Source of the DNA: Antedon mediterranea
Taxonomy: Eukaryota > Echinodermata > Crinoidea > Comatulida > Antedonidae
Length of the DNA stretch: 64,000 nucleotides
Direction: 5' to 3'
Assembly (NCBI RefSeq): GCF_964355755.1
Contig: NC_092672.1
Location: 37,444,501 to 37,508,500 of the forward strand
Below, in pieces: positions 48,914 through 59,500 of this stretch (position 1 is its first letter; each line of letters starts with the position of its first letter). The notes beneath the pieces were generated by a model, which was not told the DNA's origin, did no database searches, and was given only the letters and a program-made list of their open reading frames with translations. Position numbers and translations under genes: made by a program.

Positions 48914-51251
48914 TTATAATTCTTCTTTTTCGTACTCCTCTGCTGTTTTCTCCACATAAGGTCCATTTTGGTATTCTTCTGGTACCTCTGCATGCAATGT
49001 CTTCTTTCTGTAAAATCCTTTGTGGACCATCAAAGCATTCAACTCTTTTTGTGTCATTGGGGCCATATCAATTTTCTGATGAAAACAAGACAGTTATAAT
49101 GCAGCAAAAAGTGTACATATTATATCCATACAACTATTGCTACACTAATCTTTGTTATAAGGTAAAGGTCCCGTATTCATTCTCAATAAAAGAGAATAAG
49201 CTGTTTAAGAGCTCATTGTACTAAAGCCACAGCTCATGTTGTAGGATGGCCAGTCCCTTCCCACGTCAGCTTATTTTCCCCAGGTAATCTTTTCCACGCC
49301 AGCTTATCTTTACCAGGTAATCCTTTCCACGCAGGCTTATCTTCCCCAGGTAATCTTTTCCACGCCAGCTTATCTTCCTCGGGTAATCCTTTCCACGCCA
49401 GCTTATCTTTCCCAGGTAATCCTTTACAACTGAGTGGAATGGAAGTTTAACCATGTGATGTGCCCATAAATATGATGTCATATCACTACCATATTTGGGC
49501 ATATTACTACCATATTTGTGCACATCACACTTTTTTTGTCACATAAAATTTGATAGTGTAGACAGAGCTTAATAGGAGTAGTTCTATTGTAATATTATTT
49601 CTATACATTAAATCAAAATGCTACGTACCTCTACCGTTTCGTCATTAGCATCTAGTAGAAACATGAAAGGAGAGGCGCCAGGTTTGGGCTTGAACTCTGC
49701 ATTGTGGCTTCATTCAGAAAATCAAGGAAATTAAATGTTTGCACTTGATTATGCAACAATTATTGATGCAATATTAAATATTATATAACACCTATATAAA
49801 TTCCTGTCATTTGATTGGACGAATGTGGGTCACATGGCGTGCAATAGTACGCACTATTCAACGATCGTTAAATAGTACTTTTTGAAACATTTTTGTGTAC
49901 GAAAAAAAAACGTCTAGATGTTATATAAAACAAATAATGAATGTTTTGTATTCGTGTAATGGTACAAATAATGGCACTTGGTGAATGATGAAAGGTTATA
50001 TCAACTCGGCTTTGCCTCGTTGATATAACCTTTCATCATTCACCTCGTGCCATTATTTGTACCATTGCACTCATAAACATTCATTATTTGTATATCATCT
50101 ACTGGAACATTGAACAATTGTCAATGTATTAACACCACTTCATACCAGTAAGGCATGTGGCGCGTGTGTTGGACGCTGGACTACTGATTGTGGGTTCGAA
50201 TCCAACGCTTGTCGCAAGACAGTTAACTTAAGTTTGCCTCTCTCCAACCAGGTGTACAAAAGGTACCTGATAACGTGAAGACACAACTTTGCCCTGATTA
50301 CTAGCTGCATTATGGGAGTATGTTTCCATATTTTTTGGATCCAAAAATTACCGGGGTAATAACATGTACAGCGCGTAGAGAACCAGAACCGGTTGTTTAT
50401 AACCAAAGGAGCTTTATAAAGCCAGGATATTACTATTATACCTACCACTTATTCTACAGTACTGTTTATTACCCCTGAAGGATCTGGTATCATGTTTCTA
50501 CTATCAATTGATAACATTGCCAAACACTATCTTGACATGATTTATGATTCTCAATAAAAAAGATTGTTTACAAAAGATACAAGTATGGGAGGTCATCATG
50601 TATGAACCGTTTAACTTCCGGCAGTTTGTTCAAACGTCATCCGGTGCAACTCTGCAAATTTTAAAAAAAAAGGTTTATTGTTCTCTGAAATTTTTAAATA
50701 CATTGCATTTGTATTTGATTTCAATCTTGCTAGTATGTGTTATTCTAACTTTTTATGAATCATTTTTTTTTTTTTTTTGCACAAACACAAGTCAACGAAT
50801 TATTATTGAAGTATTTGAAAAGCTATGCTAAAAAATGTAACATACTGCACTAATATTGAAAATTAAATTTAAATGTATTCATTTTTTTGTAAAATAAAAA
50901 TATAAACTACTTAAGTTTTATTGTCCAAATAAAACATAATAAAATGGCCGGTATTTTTACTCGGTAGACAGGTGAGAAAAACATAAGTAAATATTTCTTG
51001 TAGGCCTATCTCTATCAATAATAAGTAAAGCATCTGCTGTCGGGGATTGTGCACCTCCAGGGTAGTACGGTAAGTAGGGACCAGCCCACTCAACTCAACA
51101 TTCCTAAACCAGCTGCTAACTGGACTGTCTCTACTCGCTAGCTATATGCTAGTTTTTTTAGCCTTACCTCAACTTTAGCCTTCATAACATCAGCAGAGAT
51201 AGCAATACACATTGCCTGTAGACAAAGAAGTGCCGTAAAAACAGCCTTCAT
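48914..51251 (-). CDS. SELENOM: Selenoprotein M, four coding exons, UGA-decoded selenocysteine
   Basis: Thioredoxin-fold oxidoreductase of the ER lumen, of the SELENOM/SELENOF family. Coding exons 5' to 3': 51168-51251, 50581-50651, 49629-49707, 48914-49075. They total 396 nt (131 aa; human is 145), and phases 0/2/0 agree across every junction. Residues 1-20 form a signal peptide (MKAVFTALLCLQAMCIAISA). Exon 2 carries the redox motif CTGU (C30, U33), with TGA at 50637-50639 followed by RLNKLPEVKRFI. Exon 3 gives HNAEFKPKPGASPFMFLL, and exon 4 gives MTQKELNALMVHKGFYRKK, matching the human MTRDEINAL..LGFYRK segment. The C-terminus is KEEL, an ER-retention-like tail. A standard gene finder would stop at the TGA or skip exon 2. 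Intron 2 holds a 160-bp palindrome and a SINE; intron 3 holds a minisatellite and a MITE. I could not identify the SECIS element. Confidence 0.93.
49262..49430. repeat. Minisatellite of about 33 bp in SELENOM intron 3
   Basis: About five copies of CACGCCAGCTTATCTTCCCC then AGGTAATCCTTTC. The minus-strand open reading frame over it (GKDYLGKISWR repeats) is a product of the repeat. Confidence 0.8.
49451..49570. mobile_element. MITE family A, left-truncated copy in SELENOM intron 3
   Basis: Right end TTTGATAGTGTAGACAGAGC with the internal CACTACCATATTTGGGCATA. The left terminal repeat is missing next to a minisatellite. Confidence 0.8.
49931..50090. repeat. 160-bp near-perfect palindrome in SELENOM intron 2
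   Basis: The left arm (CAAATAATGAATGTTTTGTA ... GAATGATGAAAGGTTATATC) and the right arm (GATATAACCTTTCATCATTC ... ATAAACATTCATTATTTG) pair over about 72 bp around a loop of about 14 bases (CTCGGCTTTGCCTC). It would fold into a long hairpin in the SELENOM pre-mRNA. Confidence 0.85.
50140..50450 (+). mobile_element. tRNA-derived SINE in SELENOM intron 2
   Basis: GTAAGGCATGTGGCGCGTGT carries an A-box-like word, and GGGTTCGAATCC at about 50191-50203 is a good pol III B box, spaced as in a tRNA head. The following body includes GGGGTAATAACATGTACAGC and GGAGCTTTATAAAG. The minus-strand open reading frame across it is not a gene. Confidence 0.7.
50637..50639 (-). other. SELENOM: In-frame TGA codon for selenocysteine
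   Basis: The TGA sits in AGT TGC ACC GGA TGA CGT (S-C-T-G-U-R), exactly where vertebrate SELENOM has CGGU. The codons on both sides continue the conserved protein in the same frame across two introns, so this is recoding rather than a nonsense mutation. Confidence 0.92.
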
Positions 51252-52030
51252 TTTCTTTAGATTCTTCTAAAATAAAATAAAGGGATTCTTAGACCAGCGA
51301 ATCGTTAAATAATGACACGTAGAATTGTTATTCGGTACTGGAAGTCAAAGGTATTGTTTACGGTCTCCGCTTCACTGAACAATCGCACGCTCGAACGAAT
51401 TCAATAACAATAAAACAAAAGATAGTGTAGGCCGCCCTCACATAATATGAACTTAAGCAAAGTAACTACAGAACAAAGTAAGTAAGCTCCATCCAAAAAC
51501 TATGATTATCAATTATCTGTTTCTGCAGGGTTTTTTTTTCAACTACGTACTAATAACATATCTTTTTAATCAAGCCTTCTTTTAAATAAACGATCATACA
51601 ATAAACGGTAACAACCGACATACTAATATTAACAATGAACCGGCCATGCAGATTGTCAAACAATGTATAAACGGCGCCGTTTTCCGTTCCGTGAAACGGA
51701 AAGTGTGAATGTAGTCCGGGATGTCATTTTACATTAATCAAGTTTCTCACAAATTAATTTTTTTTAAGTTTTAAACCATTTAGGGTTGTTAACACTATTT
51801 TGCTGCGACGACTTTGTGACATTTGTTGCAAAAAATACATATTCAGACAAATTCTACAATTTAAAACGATATATTTATTGTACAACTATATACATTCATT
51901 GCATCATTGCAATACATAAATTATTGTTATTGAATTCAATACAGCATGAAGACTCTCCCTCTTCTCCATTCAACCCCCCTCTCCTCTCGTCTTTTGGTCT
52001 CAATGAATTCAAAATACTTTGTTAGTAATA

Positions 52031-52172
52031 AAGATTGGTTCCCACTCAAGAGAAAACGCAATGATGTAGGCGCAACGCGACAGTTCAGATGATTCATCGC
52101 TTGTGATTGGTCGAATCACATACATTGCGCTTACGTCATGGCGTTGTGTCTCTAGTTAGGAATCAAGGAAAT
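52031..52172. mobile_element. MITE family C copy
   Basis: Begins ATTGGTTCCCACTCAAGA and ends TCTAGTTAGGAATCAAGG, with CGACAGTTCAGATGATTCAT inside. Homologous to 2959-3112. Confidence 0.72.
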
Positions 52173-52388
52173 GAGAAATTAAGGCATGTAGGCCTAACAC
52201 GTCCCGTCTCGCAATTCAGAAACACCCCATACGCTTAAAAGCTCCACCAAGTCAACGCCCAAAAAACTGCACTGGACTGCAAATTCACCTTCCCTCTTGT
52301 GGAATAAAAGTTAAAACAAATTGAGGGTTCGTTGCATAGACAAAAAATGAATATATTATCTAATAATCATAAAGACAAGATCACGTAC

Positions 52389-52543
52389 CTGGCACGCATC
52401 AACCCCTCCTTCGTCGTAACCTGCACAGATCATATTGGAGGTAAGGTCGCCGGCTGAATAGCCACTAAAGCCTGAACAGACGGAACTTTCACCAATATAA
52501 GGAACTGCAGACTCTTGTAGAACCTTAGAAGTTGATCCAGATT
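52389..52543 (-). pseudogene. Orphan exon of a trypsin-like (S1) serine protease
   Basis: A 155-bp exon with a good acceptor (TTTTTTTCCCATCAG) and donor (CAG then GTACGT). It encodes SGSTSKVLQESAVPYIG, SNMICAGYDEGGVDACQ and the stretch between. This is the S1 protease segment just before the catalytic GDSGGP, which the next exon should encode. I found neither a GDSGGP exon downstream (before SELENOM exon 1 at 51.25 kb) nor exons with the His or Asp catalytic residues upstream to 56.5 kb. It is therefore either a fragment left by duplication or part of a gene with very long introns. The exon itself is open and shows no decay. Confidence 0.7.
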
Positions 52544-52562
52544 CTGATGGGAAAAAAATAAT

Positions 52563-54085
52563 AATGTTGATTTTATTTTTATTTTTATTTTATTTCATCA
52601 TCACCCTACAGTGACCAAACGTCACCATTAACAGGGCTGAAAGTCGTAAAATATAACATATAATATACAAGCAAAAATCAACAGAAAACAAGACAACATT
52701 TAAATATTAATGACATTAGACAAAACCTTGTGACGGAAACAAGCAAGGGAATAAAAAAAAATATCAACAGATCCATCAATTTTACATAGTGAGTGGTATA
52801 ACTTAGGCAAACGATTAACAAAACCATTTTTAGTAATATTTACCCTCCCTCTTGATATAGAAAATAAAGCAGGATAACGCAATTGATATTGTGGAACAGA
52901 AATAGGAAAGTACACTTCAAAATTACCATGAAAAATTGAGTTCACAGCTTTAAAAAGAAAAATTAAATCAAATAACTTACGCCTACCCGCTAAATTAATA
53001 AGAACGTCTTTGCTAATAGAACCAAATTTACGCACATAAAATCGACAAAACTTGTTCTGTACACTTTGTAATCTAGAAGACTGGGCAAGAGAAATAGAGT
53101 TAAAAATAACACTGCAGAATGCAAGATTCGACCTAACTAAAGATTTGTATAAAATAACTAATGCCTTTTTATCGTTGATATGTCTGCAATGTCTCCAAAG
53201 AAAACCCAAAAGTCTATTGCATTTAGAGACTATAAAATCAATATGTTTACAGAAGGTTAATGAACTATCTAAAAAAACACCAAGGTCTTTATGAACAGAG
53301 ACTCTTTCAAGTATAATATTCTTAATATAAAAGTCAAAATAGATGGGTTTTTTCTTAAGAGTAAAAGACATTGATTTGCATTTAGAGGCATTGACTGACA
53401 TATTCCAAGTGTCGCACCAGTGAATGAGTCTGTCAACGTCTTCTTGTAACAACAACAAATCATTTAAAGTTTGTATAGACTTAAATAATTTAATATCGTC
53501 AGCAAACATAAGAACATTAGAATGACGAGGAACAAAGGAAAAATCGTTAATAAACATAATGAAAAAAAAGAGGCTCCAAAATAGACCCCTGAGGCACGCC
53601 AGATAAAACTGGAAGCCATTCAGACGTGTTACCATCAAAAGTGACTCTCTGAAACCTGTCCGATAAATAACTTGTAAAAAATAAAATTAAATCGTGATTT
53701 AGACCAAATTGTTGAAGTTTAAACAAGAGCAACTTATGGGAGACCCTGTCAAAGGCTTTAGCCATGTCTGTATATACAACTTCGCATTGCCCTTTTGCAT
53801 TTATTGCGTCATACGCATGTGACAACAGAACAGACAAATTTGTTTCACAAGACCTTCCTGGGTAAAATCCGTGTTGATGGTCACTAATAACTGGTGATAT
53901 ATATTTAAAAATTTGGTCGTGAACAATTTTTTCAAAAACTTTAGAAATAGTTGGCAACAATGAAACCGGTCTATAATTGCGTACATCAGATTTAGAACCA
54001 GCTTTAAAGATAGGGCACACGTTAGCTTGCTTCCATTTTATCGGAAAACGTTTCTTTGATTGAGAGACAAGAAAACCTGGACATG
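52563..54085 (-). mobile_element. 5'-truncated LINE (non-LTR retrotransposon), reverse transcriptase remnant
   Basis: Two overlapping open stretches (about 54085-53560 and 53590-52700) together encode a non-LTR reverse transcriptase. Motifs: NYRPVSLLPTISKVFEK, GFYPGRSCETNL, YTDMAKAFDRVSHKLL (motif A), SGVPQGSI (motif B), FADDIKLF (motif C; F in place of the usual Y of YADD), then the thumb and C-terminal region ending before a stop at 52700. A frameshift lies in the T-run near 53560-53569, between GVPQGSI and FINDF. The 3' end is TAAAA-rich (52563-52600). The endonuclease is missing. This resembles the Jockey/CR1 side of the LINEs; I cannot name the clade. It is a dead copy. Confidence 0.88.
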
Positions 54086-54203
54086 TGATGTGGCCATATA
54101 TGGACATGATGATGTTATATAAATATACCAAATTTGAACATATCAATACCATATTTGGAAACTTTTTCTTATTAAACTAGTTTAATAGTGTAGACAGGGC
54201 TTT
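54081..54203. mobile_element. MITE family A, half copy abutting the LINE
   Basis: Only the inner and right parts remain (ACATGTGATGTGGCCATATA to TTTAATAGTGTAGACAGGGC). The left half is replaced by the 5'-truncated end of the LINE. Confidence 0.75.
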
Positions 54204-54213
54204 ACAATCAGTA

Positions 54214-54460
54214 ACGCTACTTTCACACCTGTTTCACGGTTTGTTAGAAAATGTTTCTTGAAATGTTTGAGGGCCTATATATGAGTAAACTTTATATTTA
54301 AAGTTATCGTGATTCTCTTTTTTTAAATGTTGTTGCCATTTTATATTAAATATACTATTTGTTTATTAAGAATTTTGAACAAAATAAATCAGAATTGTCT
54401 TCCGTTCCGTAAACGGAATTCAGCTTTCCGTGAACAGAACATGTGTGAATGCAGCCTAGG
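54214..54460. mobile_element. Possible MITE with CTGCATTCACAC-type ends
   Basis: CTACTTTCACACCTGTTTCA at the left and the inverse TGAACAGAACATGTGTGAAT then GCAG at the right. A related end occurs at 51.68-51.72 kb (GTGAAACGGAAAGTGTGAAT), so this may be another dispersed family. Confidence 0.5.
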
Positions 54461-54532
54461 CATGGTTTCCACTAAAACGAAACGAAAAAGGAACGGGCTG
54501 TTTCAAGTTGTTTTACTCATCTAACAAGCATT

Positions 54533-54905
54533 AGGCTTGGTTTCCACTAGGACGCAACGAAAAAAAGAAGGAATGTTTTGTTTTACCATAATCAACTATG
54601 GTTTTACTCATCTAACAAGCACTAGGCTTGGTTTCCACTAGGACGCAACGAAAAAAAGAAGGAATGTTTTGTTTTACCATAATCAACTATGGTTTTACTC
54701 ATCTAACAAGCACTAGGCTTGGTTTCCACTAGGAAGCAACGAAAAAAAAGAAGGAATGTTTTGTTTTACCATAATCAACTATGGTTTTACTCATCTAACA
54801 AGCACTAGGCTTGGTTTCCACTAGGAAGCAACGAAAAAAAAGAAGGAATGTTTTGTTTTACCATAATCAACTATGGTTTTACTCATCTAACAAGCACTAG
54901 GACTC
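54533..54905. repeat. Four tandem repeats of about 91 bp
   Basis: The unit begins GGCTTGGTTTCCACTAGGAC, a family C MITE end, and contains ACCATAATCAACTATGGT (small hairpin) and TTTTACTCATCTAACAAGCA. It appears to be a MITE end that was amplified in tandem. Confidence 0.85.
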
Positions 54906-55042
54906 AACAGAAGGATGAAAGGCAATTTCAAGCTGTTTTTGTTTTACTCATCTAACAATTCAGCTCACCCAAAAAGGTTCAGCTATTTAATAACACTATT
55001 TACAATTATAACAATATTTTGCATTAGATGATACTTCAATTA

Positions 55043-55200
55043 AAGCTCTGTCTACACTATCAAAATTGTTTGACAAAAAGTGTGATATGCCCAAATATGG
55101 TAGTGATGTGCCCAAATATGGTAGTGATATGACATCATCATGTCCATATATGGGCACATCACATTTTTTTGTCACATAAAGTTTGATAATTGAAGACAGA
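55043..55200. mobile_element. MITE family A, full copy
   Basis: Left end AAGCTCTGTCTACACTATCA, with two direct copies of CCAAATATGGTAGTGAT inside. The right end (TTGATAATTGAAGACAGA) is eroded. Confidence 0.85.
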
Positions 55201-55769
55201 ATGAATACATTTACATAAATTACAATACAGTACTACGCAAAGGAAAACGTAACAGAACTTCGAAAATAACAAACATTAAACCGGTTGTATTCGAAGCCTA
55301 AGCGACTCAAACACCTTTAAAAAGATATATGTTTGTGAGTCACTTAGCATCTCAAATTCTATCTAAATTACAGACTTTTTGCCTACTATGGGTAAATCAT
55401 AATTGATATTAAAAATTGGCCTTGTCTTCGATTTTCTTGACCCAAAAACTAATTACGACATGACAAACATAATTATTATTACACAACACAAGTATTATTA
55501 AATGAACTAATTTAAACAAATAGTAAAACTAGCATACATGGAAGCACATTTATATTGGCAATCTATTTAATATTTAAATTTAAATAAAAAACAAATTAAA
55601 TCATTCGAGATAATTTTATAACATTACAATTTCTTTTAAAATAATATCTTGTTCAATTGTTACCAATGTTACCACTTTTTCAATTATTACAATATTATTT
55701 ATAATATAAGGCCGGAATTTAATCAAACTGGTGCACCATTCATTCCCATAAGTAAGGAGCCTCATTAAT

Positions 55770-55850
55770 ATTTTATGAGCCTCATTATTAATTCATGAAC
55801 CTCATTAATAATTCATGAGCCTCATTAATAATTCATGAGCGACATTGGCG
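55770..55850. repeat. 20-bp minisatellite
   Basis: Four copies of GAGCCTCATTAATAATTCAT, the first diverged. Confidence 0.8.
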
Positions 55851-56586
55851 CATGTTTGGAAAATTAAACTTTTATAGAGGGACTGTTTAGATATACAGTC
55901 TTGCTTATCATGTCAAGATAGTTTTACTATAAATGAAACTAAATTAGTATTTGCACAATATATGGAAGGTGGTACAATAGCAGTAGGGTAAATGAAGTGA
56001 TATAAAGTTAAATACTGTACATATTAAGCTATAGTATATTGATTGTTTATTGAAGTGAAGTCAAGGTCTAAACAACATGTTATGGAATTGCATGTCAGTA
56101 TAAAAAATAAAAATCTACTATATCCATCCAATCTTTGTTCTAAAATTGTTTATATGAGAATGAATGACAATGTCAGCACTATTATAAATGTACTGTAGTT
56201 TTATTTTGTCTATATAATGTGGAAATGTTATAATACATGTATGATTGCTTTACAATACAATTTAATTTTATATAAATACTTAAACAAATCTTAGATAGTA
56301 AACAAATGATGATGATATTATTTGTATTCTGTCATTAAACTATAATAGAATTGTGTTCAACTGATTTTATGTATAAAGTGTCCATTTTAAACGGTTTAAT
56401 TAAATACGTATTATAAACTTAATGTCAAGGTTCATGGGATAGTTCAGAGGTCACAGTTCATAGTTCAAAGGTGTTTAATTTATATAGGAAGACAAACAGT
56501 AGCGTGATAAGCACATAGCAAGTCATAGGCACTTTGTAATTATTTAGAGATGAGATACAAGTAAGGTTTTCCTCTGCCACAAACCG

Positions 56587-59500
56587 TCACAGTTCCTCAA
56601 AGAAAGTTACACGATCTTGAGTCGTTCCCGCTTTAGTCTGAAGAAAAAAGAAACCAAAAGTCTTCATTATTAAAGATATAATATATATTTTGATATTATT
56701 GATGTGTAAGCATTTCCACTACCACTGCCTCCCCATTCCGGCCCCCACCCCCCCCTTTCCTGCTTTAAAATCAGCAAACTATCATCACACATAAATATTT
56801 GTCTACACTATCAAACTTTATGTGCAAACAAAAATGTGATGTGCCTATATATGGAAATGATATCACTACTATATTTGAGCATATCACTACCATATTTGGG
56901 CACATCACACTTTTTTTGTCAAACTAGTTTGATAGTGTAGACAGTGCTTAAGTTCACAGATACCCATGTCTCTATTGATGTTTCTTTTTTATTATGCAGA
57001 TAGATTTCTTTATCTTTCTGTCTGCCTGTATTTTCTTTTAAATCAGTCTATTTTAAATGTTGTTATAGATACAAAAAAAAAGTTAATGATGAGCGTACCT
57101 TTTGTAACGTTGCATATTTATTCTCTCCTTGCTGTAACAGCTGATTATGTATAATATCCCAATTTGTTTGTTTTTCTTCTACTTTCAACTCTTCAATTTC
57201 TGATTTAAGTCCATTCAATTGCAATTGTAAGTTTTTACTCTTTTCCTGGTATTCAATTCTGTATGTAAATAAGTTACATTTAAATACATAACCATTACAC
57301 AGCCTAAAAATGACAACATCAACTGGTGGTGTAATAACGATTTTTTTTCTTACCTTTCTTTTTCAATTTCTTTTGAAAGTTTTTCAACTTCTGTGTCGTT
57401 CTCGTTGGTCAAAAGTTGATTTGTATCGATGGTTGGTAAACCTTGTATCTAAAAAAAAACAAACAATTAATTCAAAAGAAGAAACAGCAACATCAGTAAC
57501 ATTCATTTTGAGGCTGTATTTCCATAATTAACAGATAAACTGCCTGTGGAAACAGGGTTTAACCGCTTCCACTCGAGAAAAATTAACTGATAAACTGCCT
57601 GTGGAAACGGGATTTAACCGCTTCCACTCGAGAAAAATTAACCAATAATTATCTCATTTAAATCGGACAATTATCAGATAAATGCAATAATTTTTAATCT
57701 TTGACCTGGAGGACAAACTGTTGCATTGTAATTAGGATTCTGGTGATTTTTGTCACTTTATTGATTAAAAAATTAACCGATAATTTTTGTTTTGTTTTTA
57801 TTCTAATTATCATCATTTTTTCTTTTTAATACAGATATTTCAATGAGTTTATTTATTATTATTCTATCCTTTAACTTACAGATTTTTCAATGAGTTTATT
57901 TATTATTATTCTATTCTTTAACTTACAGATATTTCAATGAGTTTTTCTTTGGCAATCATTTCACTTTGTCTTGCTTGTATTAACTGTTGTTTTAGATCTT
58001 CTGCTTCAATCATTCTAAAAATATTAAAAACATATTACAAATATTTAAATTCTAAATAAAAACAATTACTAAAGCACAAGTAGTGTGCCTTTCACTCATC
58101 CTTTCTTTGATTTTTGTCCGACAATATCAATGGGAAAACTTACTGTAATAACATATTTTTATTTTATTAAAAGCTTTAAATAGTCAATAATGAATACGTC
58201 ATTCCAAATGATACCTCATTTCAAATGATATTCTATGAAGGGTGTTTATTTAAGGGGAGGGGGTAGTTTATTCATAGCGGGGGCGTTTATTCATAGCGGG
58301 GGCGTTTATTTGAATAAATACGGTAGTCAATAATAACTACCTCATTTCTGATTCCTCTACGATCCTTCTAGCAATCTCACTGGCTTCTTGTAGTTTTTGT
58401 TCCATAAGTCGTTTCTCCTCTTCACTCTTTAAACAGAAAAATGTCAGGTGTTAAGCTCTGTCTACACTATCAAACTAGTTTGATGTGCCCAAATATGTTA
58501 GTGATATGACCAAATATGGTAGTGATATGACATCATCATGCCCATATATGGGCACATCACATAAAGTTTGATATTGTAGACAGAGCTTTACAAAAAATGT
58601 ATGATATTTTTATATAAATATACTATCCGACACAAAAAGTAGTTTAAATTTATAGAAAGGTTGTTTGAGCATTAATAGAGAAGTACCTGTATGACTTGCA
58701 TGTTTATTCTTTGGATTTCTTGCTGCGCCTGTGATGCCTTCTGGGATAGAAGTCTAGCCTCCTCTTCAGCCACTCTAGCCTTTTCACTTAATAGATCAGC
58801 TGCTTCTTCTGACCGCATCTAAACACAACATAAAACAATAATTTCAAAGAATTGAACCAATCAACAAGCTAACCTATTATACAAGGCAACTGAACAATCA
58901 ACAAGCAAGGTCAGCAACTGACGTATTGTGAGCAAGTAAATATTATTTGTACTGGAGCAGTAGCTTGGTGGTTAACATGCTTGCCTTCAAAACCTATGGT
59001 CCAGTGTTCAATCCTTACCTATTACCACGGGTGTAACTCACTACTCCACTCAATCCATAAAGCTCTGTCTACACTATCAAACTTTATGTGACAACAAAAT
59101 GTGATGTGCCCATATATGAACATGATGATGTCATATCACTACCATATTAGGGCACATCACAAATTAGTTTGATAGTGTAGATTTAGCTTTAGATGAGACT
59201 TACTGTATCCATCCTCTAAATGGTGAGTTGTTGTGTGTGAAAAAGAACAGAAATATAAATAAACATACCAATGCATCTTTGGCATTGAGGGCTTCTTCTT
59301 GGAAAGCCTGCAACTGCTGCTGTAAATCTTCCTTCTCTTTCTCAGCAAGTTCTCGCAGCTGTCTTTCTCTCGCTAATTTGTTTCTCTCAATCTATTATAC
59401 GAGAAAAATAATCAACTACATTGACAGGGGAATTAGATCAGTTATACCAGGAATGAATGGCTACAGTGCATACATGGCATATGTCACACAAATTGTTTAA

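Larger units (their letters stand above)
54461..56586. other. Repeat-rich intergenic stretch downstream of merlin
   Basis: Holds the 91-bp tandem repeat, a family A MITE and the 20-bp minisatellite. The rest (about 55850-56580) is AT-rich, part of it presumably merlin 3' UTR, with no further exon. Confidence 0.5.

Noticed and set aside
49266-49523. GKDYLGKISWR repeat protein
   Set aside because: Minisatellite plus MITE inside SELENOM intron 3.
50140-50215. tRNA gene on the basis of the B box
   Set aside because: No tRNA cloverleaf can be completed; it is the head of a SINE.
52700-53638. 312-residue reading frame as a host gene
   Set aside because: It is the C-terminal half of a LINE reverse transcriptase with a frameshift to the N-terminal half.
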